From Cycas panzhihuaensis (taxonomy: Eukaryota; Cycadophyta): 64,000 nucleotides of DNA. Shown piece by piece: positions 51,601-62,315 of the stretch. Where the stretch lies: assembly GCA_023213395.1 (NCBI GenBank), contig CM041465.1:246519741-246583740 (forward strand), read 5' to 3'. A model generated the notes under the pieces. That model searched no databases, was not told the DNA's origin, and saw only the letters and a program-made list of their open reading frames with translations. Both the position numbers and the translations under genes were made by a program. How positions within the stretch are numbered: the first letter of the stretch is position 1; each line of letters starts with the position of its first letter.

Positions 51601-52031
51601 GGAGGGGTTCATCTCTTATATATATATTTACTATGATTAGAGAAAGGATCTTTACACATTAGTTGGTCTAAATTTGATTTAGACAAATTTGGCTGTTATG
51701 AGTAAGGTGACTTCATCCTATTCAAAATCTATTAATTATCATCAAAACGGCTCTTTATTCCATGAAAAGAGAACCATTGTCCAATATAACCTTTAAATAA
51801 AAGAATATATCTTCTAGTAATAGTAATAATTTTTTATATGTCTTCCTTGTCTTAAGTGTGTTTTATCTTAGTTGGAGAGTCACATAGTTTTTATTCAAGT
51901 ACATGAAGTGCCAAAGTAACTAGGTCTAGCAACTATTAAAACATTTAATGACACTTTATTTATAATTATATTTTTATGTATCGTATACCATTGATGTACC
52001 ATGATATAATTCCAATATAATGTGATATTAT

Positions 52032-52345
52032 GTTCGGTTCATCCCCTTTCCAAATAACGGGCCAATAATATTGGTCTAGTATGTTGGCCAATGAGATTTA
52101 TTATTGAGACATATCTTAGTCTATAAATTAGACCTGAATGCCCTTATTTGTATATTGAATTCTTATGTATACGGAAGCTCTGCTAAAATATAGATCAATA
52201 GTAGAATCAATTTTCTTGTCGCAGTTCTTTACAATTAATTTACTTTGTTCTATGGTTTATTATCTATTATTTATGTCGTTTCTACTTTGATATCTTTCAT
52301 ATTCATATGCACATATGTCATCTAGATCATGTTTATGAATTTTAC
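52032..52345 (+). repeat. Candidate solo LTR
   Basis: Begins TGTTCGGTTC and ends TTTTACA, followed at once by TGGTATTCGAGC, which resembles the tRNA-Met PBS (9 of 12). Inside is TCTATAAATTAG, a possible TATA element. It lies in the host gypsy between gag and protease. No second copy and no convincing target duplication were seen, and a true solo LTR should not keep a PBS, so this is tentative. Confidence 0.3.
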
Positions 52346-52349
52346 ATGG

Positions 52350-54115
52350 TATTCGAGCAACTTGTCTTGTGTAGGTGGTTTAGGCCCCTTAGATGATTTA
52401 ACTTTGTCAAATCTTTGAGTGAATGATTTAGAGATAGGCTTAAAGCCAACCCAAATCTCAAGCATCTTAAAAGTGAGAGTTTTGTTAAGAGCATCCTCAT
52501 AAGAGGTGAGGTTCATCCTTAGTACTTCAAGATTGAGTTATGCCCTAAGTGCATTCAAGAATAATTCAACAAGAAGATCATCAAGATATTTATATTTTAA
52601 GGCAAAGGTCAAATCCTAAAATCTCTTTAAAAATTCATAGCAAGTCTCCTTAGGAGCATGTTTGGAAAAAATAAGAGCTTTGATACCTAAATTAGAAGGT
52701 TTTCCTATATCAAAATAGGTAATAAAATGATCAACAAGTTGTTAAAATAAAGTAATGGAATAAGAAGGCAAGTAGTAGAACCATTTGAGCACATCACCTA
52801 AGATTATATATGGGATGAGATGACAAAGAAGATTATCATTATTTTGACATCAAGAATAAGCAAGGTAGAAAGCATGAATATGGTTTTTTGGATTATCCCC
52901 TTACATCCCTTCAAAGTAAGCCAAAGAAGGAATAATAAGAGAAAGAGGAGTTCTTTGAATATTCATGAAAAAAAGGGTATTTTTATGATCTTTATGGGAT
53001 TGATAATCATCTTGTATGAAGATGGATGTTCCCATGGAAGAATGTAGTGTAATAGGCATTGCCATATTAATTTTAAATAGAGGAAATCTTAGAGGCATAT
53101 TGTATAACTTGGAAATGGGTTGTAAAGAACTAATACCAACTAATCTAGATTCAACTCCTTACAAAGAGGGGTTCAAAGATGGATTAGACTAATTTGGTTA
53201 CATCATAACACTTAGTTAAAGTGATTCTTGGATTTGAGGTTATTGAATAAGTTATGGTATTTGAACGTGTTGAATAGGTTGGGGCACTTGCAGTTGTTGA
53301 ATAGGTTGGGGAATAATATGACCAACAATAAATATTTAAAGTAGAACTTGTTGAAAGGGTGACAGAATAGTTTGACTAATAATGGAAGATTGAGAGTTAC
53401 AAGTATTTGTAAGATCTTGTGATGGAACTTGTTATATTTGTGATGTTGTTTAAAAAGGCTATATGATTTGTAATAGTGTTCGAGAAGTGGGTATAACTTG
53501 GAAACCGTAGGCATTTAAAATTGAAATCATATAGGTAAGGCCTTCATAACTCAATTGTGAACCTTCATATCTATGAGTGGTTGATTGATTAATAAATTAA
53601 AGATACTATACCATATCCAAACATGTAAATGGGAAATTTTGAGATGATTGTTGAATTAATGGATGAATTGAAGAAGAGTATATTATTGAAAAAAAATTTA
53701 TGGTATATCAAAAATAATTTAAGATATAGTAGCAATAGAAATGGAATGGAAAAAGTTAAAATTTGAGGTCCAAAAGGTTAAGATGTTGTACCTTAAGAAA
53801 CTAAAGATTGTGAAATGTATTGTTGAAGATATATAGGTTAAGACGTTATAGTTAGAGATGCTATAGTTTGAGAACGTGAAGGTTGTAACATTGTAGTTTG
53901 AGATCCTAATGATTAAGAAAAGGATTGTTAAGGACCCAAATATTGAGTCATGGATTATAAAGTTAACAATTATTTCAATGGTATGTATGAAGAGGAACCT
54001 ACTTATAATGAACCTTGTAAATCAAAAAATTGATGTTATAGAGATTGTAATTTAGGTACATCTTGAATTAAACATTTTCTTTAATAGGACCAAAAGGACA
54101 AGGTCTACTTTCCAT
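52350..54115 (-). pseudogene. Host gypsy gag
   Basis: Minus sense: a start near 54114 (MESRPCPFGPIKENV) followed by a long low-complexity N-terminal region. A Gln/Pro-rich repeat lies at about 53220-53310, where PQPIQQLQV and PQPIQHVQI repeat with a third, stop-damaged unit. The conserved gag core then spans about 52690-52350, including NLTSYEDALNKTLTF and an ending like KGPKPPTQDK. A 64-codon open frame remains at 52322-52516. The nucleocapsid knuckle was not found; it may be lost in 51600-52345. Confidence 0.65.
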
Positions 54116-55744
54116 AGAAGTAAAAGCAAACTCTAGTGTAAGACCTCTAAGTCTATGGGAAAATCATATCATAAAAGACCAACACTCTAACTAAATATAT
54201 TTTAAAAAATAAAAATGTTTGATATAGAGAATGAGTCTATGGTATTGTTGAGAAAATATTTGGTTGAATAATGACCTTTCCTATTTAATTTCTATGGAAA
54301 TCCAAGAAAAATAAAAGAGGGAATTTCTCTATATAATAAACCATGTCCTATATCTAGTGAAAGTCTTATCTTTTATGAAGGATAAGGTTCTTGAAATGTA
54401 TTAATTTATTCAAAAATAGATCAATCTAAATCTAACTCATTATTCCTTTTAATTTTGCTTAGGTTCCTATTGTTTCTCACCCCTTATGTTGAGTAATTAT
54501 TATGTAGTGTAAGTGTGTATTGTATTTATATTTAAACTTTGGAGGACTATAATTTCTGTATATTTAAAGGTGCATGGAGTCAAACCTCAAAAATCAAATG
54601 ACAACTCACTAGATTATAATGAACAATAGGTGATTACTAAGGATGTTATTATTTACAATCAAAAAATTGTATCCTTATATCTCTAGGTCACATATTTCAT
54701 TAAAAGGCTCTTTCATGTAATAAACCTATAGTAGGTTGATTTCACTAGAAATATTGAATTTGTATATGCAGGTATGATAATTATCACGAGTGTTTTTCTT
54801 ATTACAAAGGGTCCTTGTGAGATTAAGTTTTACTTGAATTATGATTTAATAAGGGTTGGTTATTTCTATTAAGTTTCTCTTATTATTAATTCACCCTTTA
54901 TTAAAAAAGAAATAAAGTAAAATAAAAATAAAACATACTTGAAAAGGTTGGATGTTATGATGAAAAAATAACATATTTAATAAAGATGTTATCTCTTCTT
55001 ACAAATCCTCTTCTCTTCATTTCCTCTAAAACAAATTCAAGGCAATCTTATCAAATGTCTAATATCCCTTAAAAGAAAATAAAATCAAATAGAAAATAAT
55101 AATGGGCTTTGCCTTAAGATCAGGATATAACCATATGAGTAATTAACATATACCTTGATGTATATAAAGGAGAAAATGACAAGAAAAAAGCAAGTTTAAT
55201 GATGGAGTGATGAAGTGAAAACTGCAAGCAAGATGCTAGTAACAAGCTGAATAAGATAGAATTTTTATATAAATAAGAAATGAGAAAAATATGAAAATAA
55301 AAATAAAATCTAAAATGTATTAGAAATACCATTAAAATAGTATGTTTGACGCGTGGTATTGTAAGCAAAATACCATTGAAAGAACTTCTTTAAGGTGCAG
55401 TGTTGTTGAAGAAACAACACTAGAAATGAGAGAATAAGCAGTATATCATGGAAGTTGTACTTTGATCACATGACAAAGTAGGAGTGGTAGGGTGGGAGTT
55501 GTGAAGAGGCATATGGTAATACCATGGAAAGTCTAAGAGATCCACAATATTTGAACACAATCAAGTGGTATCATAAAGTAGAGAAAAATAATGAACATGA
55601 ATCTCAAATTTATTAGAAAATTATAGTGATGGGAAAAAACAATAGAATTTATGATAAATAAGAGATCCAAATTAGCACAAGTTCAAAGATATTTACTTGG
55701 TAAAGTAGATGACAAACTCTAAAGGACCCAAGGTATGAAAACTC
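54116..55744. other. Unassigned sequence upstream of host gypsy gag
   Basis: By position it should contain the 5' leader and LTR of the minus-strand host gypsy, but I could not match it to sequence left of 26345 or find a PBS. The 82-codon minus frame at 55120-55368 is hydrophobic, AT-driven and unsupported. Confidence 0.45.
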
Positions 55745-56132
55745 TATTAAAACATAATGTTTAATATTGGTTCATATATTTGGTTAAGTATTTCCCTTAA
55801 CTCTCATAGGTACTTTTTATTGTATTATTAAAATGTATGCATGTGAAGTACACCTATTCATGTAATCATCCCATTGGTGGAAATAAGGGTTCTTGCATCT
55901 TATTGGTCAAGTATAAGGTCAAATGTACTACAAGTATGTATTTATACATAATACAATAATTTGGAAGGTGATCATTTTCCCACATCTTTGTTGTATTATG
56001 TTATGTACATACTTTATCTTCCATTTGTTTCATTTATCATTTTATCATTTTAATACCTTATACTTGTATCATAGTTTTGATTCATAATTTTATTGTGATT
56101 TCAAAAGTAATCTTTGAATCTATGTTTTAAAA
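55745..56132 (+). repeat. Older LARD 5' LTR
   Basis: 388 bp, the same length as the two LTRs of the younger copy. Begins TATTAAAACATAATG. Ends TTTTAAAA just before the PBS where the others end TTTTATTA and TTTTATCA. Confidence 0.87.
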
Positions 56133-56555
56133 TGGTATCAAAACAAGGTTGAATCTAAGTCGTTATGGCGAGGTGAAGATCCTATAAATCAAAATCTTGA
56201 GTCTATTTTGAGCCTATCCAAGAACCTATAGAAGAAGAGATTCAAGCCCATAGATCATTAATCGATCATTCTTGGAGTGATGGTCACTTATTGAAGCTAT
56301 TTTTCCATGGAAAATGAATGAAGCTCTTGTTCTATATACACATAAAATCCTAGTCAACTATGACTATCTATTGCTTATTATGATGGTTACAAAGTTGTCT
56401 AGATGTCATAGATACATGCTCTTAACCAGCAGTAGATGCATTAAAGTATATACAATCTAAGAAGTAAAGGAGCTATCATTTGGCAACCACTGACTAAATT
56501 CTAAAATAATGCACCAACAGAAAGATTGATTAAGCCATGCAACCTTTGCTTATAC

Positions 56556-56943
56556 TATTAAAATATAATGTTTAATGTTGATTTATGTATCTTGTTAAGT
56601 GCCCACCTTAACTCTCATAGGTATTTTTTAATTATGATATTCAGATGTATACATGTGAAGCATACTTATTTATGTAAATGTCCTCATTAGTGGACTTAAG
56701 GGTTCTATCATCCTATTGAACAAGTATGAGGTCAAATGTACTATAAGCATGTATTCATACCTAATGTAATAATTTGAAAGATGATCATTTTTCCATATCC
56801 TTGTTGTATTAGGTTTTGTACATACTTAATCTTTCTTTTGTTCATTTATCATTTTATCTTTAATCATCATACTTGTATCATAGTTTCAATTCATATTTTC
56901 ATTATAGTTTCAAAGATAATATTTGAAACTCGATGTTTTATTA
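56556..56943 (+). repeat. Younger LARD 5' LTR
   Basis: Begins TATTAAAATATAATG, ends TTTTATTA before the PBS. Confidence 0.9.
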
Positions 56944-59173
56944 TGGTATCAAAGCTGGGCTCAGTCCAAGCTGCTATGGTGGGGTGAAGATCCTATCAAT
57001 CAAATTTTTTAGCCTATTTATAAGTTGTTCAGGAACTTGTAGAAGAAAGGAACTCTCACCTAAAGATCTACTTTAGATCATTAATTGATCATGCATAAAG
57101 ATCTGTAGACTATCCAATGCATAGTTGATTCATTCTCACGGTGTATAGTAGTTGAATGCCTCACACTCTAACATGAACTTCACAAGGAATATTGGTAGAA
57201 ATGCCTTGGTTCCATGGATCATGCTCGAGATGAAGCTCTGTTATTGACTATGCATGCCCTAAATCCATAACCATTGAAATGCCCTTACTAGTAGTCCTGT
57301 TGCATACCCAAGGAGTTTTAAATACCTTACTAACCATTTTTAGTTGCATGTTTATAGTACAAATTTTCTTAATCTCAAATCCCTCCACAAGGACTTGTGA
57401 GCAAACTTTGTTCGAGATAACAGTGGGATTCTTGGAATAAAGAGTAGGATACAATGTGACAGTGATCCTCCTAAAAAATAAGGAGAATTTTAGAAATGGT
57501 GAACTTTATTAGTCATATTCTAGGGAAGGATTGGTCTATAGGCATGATCCTATCTGTAAGCCTAACCATCCTCTAGAATTCCTTTTAAAACACCTTAGTT
57601 AAGATTTGGCTGGCATGTTGTTTGTAGAGCCAACAAATACCCTACCACCATGATGGAGATCATGCCCAAATGTGCCATAGAACTACCTTAATATATGTAA
57701 TTCCAAAGGAGAACCCTCACCATGCCTCGACAAAGAATATAAATAGTCGTTCACCATCACAAAGCTTACTATTTAATAACTACCCATCGAAAAGTTATTT
57801 TCACATTGTATAGCCATAGTAGCTTCCGTAGCACAAACTAAAAAAAGCTCTGGTATCGGTAAATTTAGAGACATCTATCGAAGATCTAGCCACACAACCA
57901 CATTTATGGAGCCCTCATCATTGTCACACCTATTATGTAATCAATGGAATTATGGATGCATCACATAGGTGTCGCAGTAGAGATTTCAATTTTTTTTAAG
58001 ATTAAATAATTATTTGCTACAAAAATTCATCATGTTGGTAAACAAAATTGATAGAATTATATATATTTTATTTACAGATGAATTATTTATAAATAATTTT
58101 TTTAACCCTAAAAAAATTTGTATATAGTTTGTTTGATTTAATCAAATTAAATAAATTTTTAGTTCTAGGGGCATTATTTTGCTATTAGTAGGTGGTCATA
58201 TGGTGAATCTATATGACTCTAGGCTAAACCCCAAGAGGATAGATTTTAAATTTTAATAAATAATTTTGAATTTTTTTTTTTTAATTTAAAATTTTAGTAT
58301 TTTCTAAAATTTGCCACATATTTTTAAAAGGGTGTGCACTTTTCTATGGGTTATTGGCACTTTTTCTTCCATAACATTTCATAAGAGTATCAGAATTCAG
58401 TTCCATGAGTTGTGTTGGATTCATTATTTTGAGATAGTCAAAATGGGTCGTCACATGACATACTTCAAAATTCATAGGGCTAGCATTTTAATCCCTAAAG
58501 TTCATGTAAATATTTAAAACTTTAAAAAAAGTGTATTGCATGATAATTTTTAGATTTGATTGTACATATTTTGGAGTTTTTCAGTATTTCTTATAATATG
58601 ATGATATTATTTTCATATTTGAAAGAAAGAATAAGTATGTTTGGTTTAAATTTAAGCAAAAAATACTTATGTTTTACAGTTTAAAGACTCTTAAGAACCC
58701 CTTTCTACACTTATAAGAGTACTTTACTATAAAATCACATCTTGTACTTGCTTGTTGGTAGCTATATTATTGATTTTTAATAGATGATACTTCATAAGAG
58801 CATATTTCCTACTCTTACCTTTGAAGGAACCATAAATTGGTTACCTCAAAGGAGAATGAAGGAGCCATAAATTGGTTACCTTAAATATGGATGTCACTAC
58901 TTTAATACTCAACTCATTTTCCAAGTAGAATTGTTCTCAAAATGAAGTTAATTATTTAATTAAACCATGTATCTAATGGAGGTTTCTATTGAACTAGCAG
59001 TTGCAATCACGGGTTACCCATGCATTTTGGTAGATGGATTTTTCTTTATATGGATTCCAAAAGAATTCATTTGCAGCTTACACATACAACTAGTACCATT
59101 TGGAGCTAATCTTTATTTGTTCTAGTATTTTTCTACATAATATACATATATTACATTAAACATTATAGGGGGA
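56944..59173 (+). other. Younger LARD interior, non-coding
   Basis: The leader after the PBS matches that of the older copy (GGTGAAGATCCTAT, then AGATCATTAAT-GATCAT). On the minus strand 57248-57454 is a 68-codon open frame (PTVISNKVCSQVLVEGFEIK) within slightly more GC-rich sequence (57160-57720). I do not recognise it. It could be captured host or transposon sequence. The last kilobase is AT-rich and shared with the older copy. Confidence 0.6.
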
Positions 59174-59561
59174 TATTAAAACATAATGTTTAATATTGAT
59201 TTATGTATCTTGTTAAGTGTCCTCCTTAATTGTCATGGGTATTTTTTAATTGTGATATTGAGATGTGTGCATGTGAAGCACACTTATTTATGTAAATGTT
59301 TCCATTAGTGGACTTAAGGGTTCTGTCATCCTATTGGTTAAGTATGAGGTCAAATGTACTATAAGTATGTATTTGTGCCTAATGCTATAATTTGGAAGGT
59401 GATTATTTTCCTATATCATTATTGTATTAGGTTTTATATATACTTCATATTTCTTTTATTCATTTATCATTTTATCTTTAATCCTCATACTTGTCTCACA
59501 GTTTCAATTTATATTTCCATTATAGTTTCAAAGCTAATCTTTGAAACCCTATGTTTTATCA
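59174..59561 (+). repeat. Younger LARD 3' LTR
   Basis: Begins TATTAAAACATAATG after the polypurine tract, ends TTTTATCA, followed by the TSD. Confidence 0.9.
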
Positions 59562-61212
59562 TATACTAGTTGTTGCTTGAAGAATTTATATAGATGAAGG
59601 TTTATCTATCATTATGCCATCATTAAGAGGAATACCCTATTGAAAGAAGTCAATGGGTGTTGAATCATTAAAAATTATAGCCTTTAAGCAATGAAGATCG
59701 TTATTCAAAGACATGCACCAACTAGAACAGAACATGCATTAAACTCCTCTTACACATACCAACAATGAACTACCACATGATTGTTATGATGCATGGTAGA
59801 TCGTATGAAGAAAATCCACTAATATAGCTCCATATTGCATGAAGATCAACATAGAGAAATACATGATGCTCAAAGTTTGCCTTATGCGCAATGACTTAAA
59901 GATTATGGTAGAACCCTTTAAATGGGCCACCACGCCAATAAATCTCTAGTCACCCATTGTTCATGAAGTATATAGCTAGAGATATAGAGCAAATGAAAGG
60001 AGCTTGTAGAGCTAGATCACCACTGATGGATATCCTTATATAAAATAGGGCCATTGGAGAGCCAGATCACTGTGCATTGCCCTAAATTAGTCAAACATTT
60101 TGCATAATATAAATTTGGTTCATGTGATATCACCGTGTATTATCTTTGATCGAATGTTTTATATAATACAAATCTATTTTTTGTTCTCATGATATTTTGT
60201 AGGTAAAAAAAAATTCTGAATCCTAAAAAATTTTACATTTAAAATTTTAAATTTAATTATTTTGGGATACTTTTTGAGATTCGGTCGTCGCCCTAACATA
60301 TCAGTAGAAGGACATACGGTCAATCCATATGACTAAGGGGCTAAGCAACAAAGGGGTTAAAGAGATTTCTCATTTTTTCATGGTACCCTATCATATTTTT
60401 GTCTCATAACTTTTCACATGAATATTGGATTTCAGTGTCATCGATTATGTTGAATTCATTATTTTGAGATGGTCAAAATGAGTGGTCACAAGGCATGGTT
60501 TAGAATTTAAATGCCTATTATTTTAATTAGTAAAGTTTATACAAATGCATAAAAGTTCTTTAAAAATACATTACATGATAGTTTTCAGATCTAATTTCAT
60601 ATATCCTATAGTTTTTCAACATTCTTAATAGCATGGCGATATTATTTTTATATTTAAAAGTAAGAAATAGAATGTTTAGTATAAATTTAAAAAAAATTAT
60701 TTAGTTTTTATAGTTTAAAGGCTTTTAGGAACCCCTTCCTACACTTATGAGAGCTCTTTGCTACAAAATCACATCTGGTATTTACTTACTAGTAGTTATA
60801 TTATTGATTTGTAGTAGATGATGCTTCATAAAAGCATATATCCTACTCATATCCTTAAAGGAACTACAAATTGGTTATCTCAAATAATAATGAAATATCC
60901 ATAACTTGGTTGCCTCAAACTTAAATATAGTTGCTTTGGTACTAAACTCATTTGCTAGGTAGACTTATTCCCAAAATGAAGTTAACTATTTGATTGTACC
61001 ATGTATCCGAAGGAGGTTCTTATTCAACTAGTAGTTGTAGTGGCTGGTTACCCATGTATTCTAGTAGATGTATCTTTCTTCATATAACTTCAATAAATTT
61101 TTCTTGCAGCTTATAAATATAACTAGTACCATTTGAAGCTAATCTTTATTAACTCCAATATCTTTCTATATAATGTATGTATGTGACATTAAACATTATG
61201 GAAGGATATTAA

Positions 61213-61619
61213 TGAAGGAACAAATATGCTTGCAAACTAACATGTTAGAACATATATCAAATAAGTATAAACTAGTATTGCATTAATACAGCAATGTATC
61301 ACCATTACAATAGCATAAACACATGAGAGCCTTGTTGTTCAATCCATTATAGTAGAATGAGTATTACAAATCTTCCTCAAAAGTATGTGGTGTCTAAAGA
61401 CACCAGGATTGTACACCCCTTAACATTTATAGTTTGGGGGAGGAGGGAAACTCCTCAACCCCTGAATTTAAATTAATAATAAAATAATACTAGCTTAACT
61501 CAAATGAAACTAACTCAACTTACCTTAACTTACCTTGACATGTTGAGCATCACATGTCTAAATTGAGGTGCACAATCCCGTAGGTAAGAGGGAGTTGAGT
61601 GATGACATTACACCCAACA
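61213..61619 (-). repeat. TR-GAG B 3' LTR
   Basis: Minus sense begins TGTTGGGTGTAATG at 61619. It shares with copy A the segments TGCTCAACATGTC, GAGTTAAG, CTGAATTTAAA and GTGTCT-TAGACAC. Ends near 61213 (plus sense TGAAGGAACAAATATG against TGTAGGAAAAATATAT in copy A). Confidence 0.88.
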
Positions 61620-61703
61620 TTCTCCCCTTAATGTCGGACGAACACTTGTATCTTTTCCTTGAACTTGTGGGCAGTACTTGAAAAAAACTTTGAAATTCCA
61701 ATC

Positions 61704-62315
61704 TTAATCTTTGTCAATGCTTCTCACCCTTATAGTCACATATATCTCTTTATTATAGAATGATGTAGGAAGACTATAGGTAGATGAAACTTGATGCAAA
61801 AGTAGATGAATAGCTATAATTTGGACTTGAACTTTTGTACTCTTTATGCTTTGAATAGTTGTCATATCACCAGGTTCATTCTTCGTTATGTCATAAGATT
61901 CGTCTTCATGCTCCCCGTCAAATGGAGGATCAAATCCTTGTGCAACAAGGTGGTTCTGCATTTGATCTGAATCCTCATGGGTGTTGTCGTCATGATCTAT
62001 CTGTTCTGTTACCTGTGTCACATGCTCATCAAAAGTTTCGTCAAATACATTTGGGGTATCTCCCCCATAAATAGAAATCAATAAATCCCAAACAGACTTA
62101 GAAGTTGTTAATTCAGAAACTAGTGAAAAGACATCATCAGTCATAGTGCAAAATAATAAACCTAACACTTCATTGTCTTTTCTAAAATTTTCTTTAAGGC
62201 TAAGGTCACATTCATGTTGTAAATACTTCAAAAGATCACATTCAATAAAGTAAGTGTGCATAGTATCATACCATAGTGAATAGTTATGACCATCAAAAAT
62301 AGGGAATTGTGCCAT
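61704..62315 (-). CDS. TR-GAG B gag-like protein, 203 aa, open
   Basis: An uninterrupted 203-codon frame, the longest in the window. It starts MAQFPIFDGHNYSLWYDTM, giving residue-by-residue similarity to copy A through KYLQHECDLSLKENFRKD, LLFCTMTDDVF and TSKSVWDLLISIYGGD (about residue 88). An acidic segment EHVTQVTEQIDHDDNTHED, present in both copies, and a DESYDITKNEPGDMT repeat unit follow. The final TAA at residue 204 replaces a CAA in copy A, and homology goes on beyond it (NFKVFFKY), so the ancestral protein was longer. No CCHC knuckle, protease or pol. The first 90 residues correspond to the copia gag N-terminal domain; the rest is unknown. Probably a particle-forming or RNA-binding protein acting with enzymes of an autonomous partner. 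Confidence 0.85.
   Translation of the reverse strand: MAQFPIFDGHNYSLWYDTMHTYFIECDLLKYLQHECDLSLKENFRKDNEVLGLLFCTMTDDVFSLVSELTTSKSVWDLLISIYGGDTPNVFDETFDEHVTQVTEQIDHDDNTHEDSDQMQNHLVAQGFDPPFDGEHEDESYDITKNEPGDMTTIQSIKSTKVQVQIIAIHLLLHQVSSTYSLPTSFYNKEIYVTIRVRSIDKD

Larger units (their letters stand above)
56556..59561 (+). mobile_element. Younger LARD copy, complete
   Basis: LTRs 56556-56943 and 59174-59561, both exactly 388 bp, PBS TGGTATCAAAGC at 56944-56955 (11 of 12), polypurine end TATAGGGGGA before 59174, and a perfect TSD TATAC (56551-56555 and 59562-59566). Interior 2.23 kb, no retroelement protein domains. Inserted into the interior of an older copy of its own family, so the region superficially looks like three tandem LTRs. 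Confidence 0.92.
55745..61212 (+). mobile_element. Older LARD copy, 388-bp LTR family, interrupted
   Basis: LTR at 55745-56132, PBS TGGTATCAAAAC at 56133-56144, interior 56133-56555 continuing at 59567-61206, and the polypurine end ATGGAAGGA followed by TATTAA (61207-61212), the first six bases of its 3' LTR. The younger copy of the same family is inserted at 56555/59567 and TR-GAG B at 61212. Interior about 2.06 kb with no gag or pol, so a large retrotransposon derivative (LARD-type), non-autonomous. 58190-59173 of the younger copy and 60300-61206 here are homologous, which confirms that both interiors belong to one family. Confidence 0.82.

Noticed and set aside
55120-55368. 82-codon minus-strand frame rich in Phe, Leu and Tyr with membrane-like stretches
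   Set aside because: Hydrophobicity follows from base composition; no homology recognised and it lies in unassigned retroelement flank.
55745-59561. Tandem LTR array produced by unequal crossing-over
   Set aside because: The perfect TATAC target duplication at 56551-56555 and 59562-59566 and the continuity of the older interior favour self-family nesting.
61859-62074. Plus-strand 71-codon frame
   Set aside because: Antisense to the well-supported TR-GAG B gag ORF.
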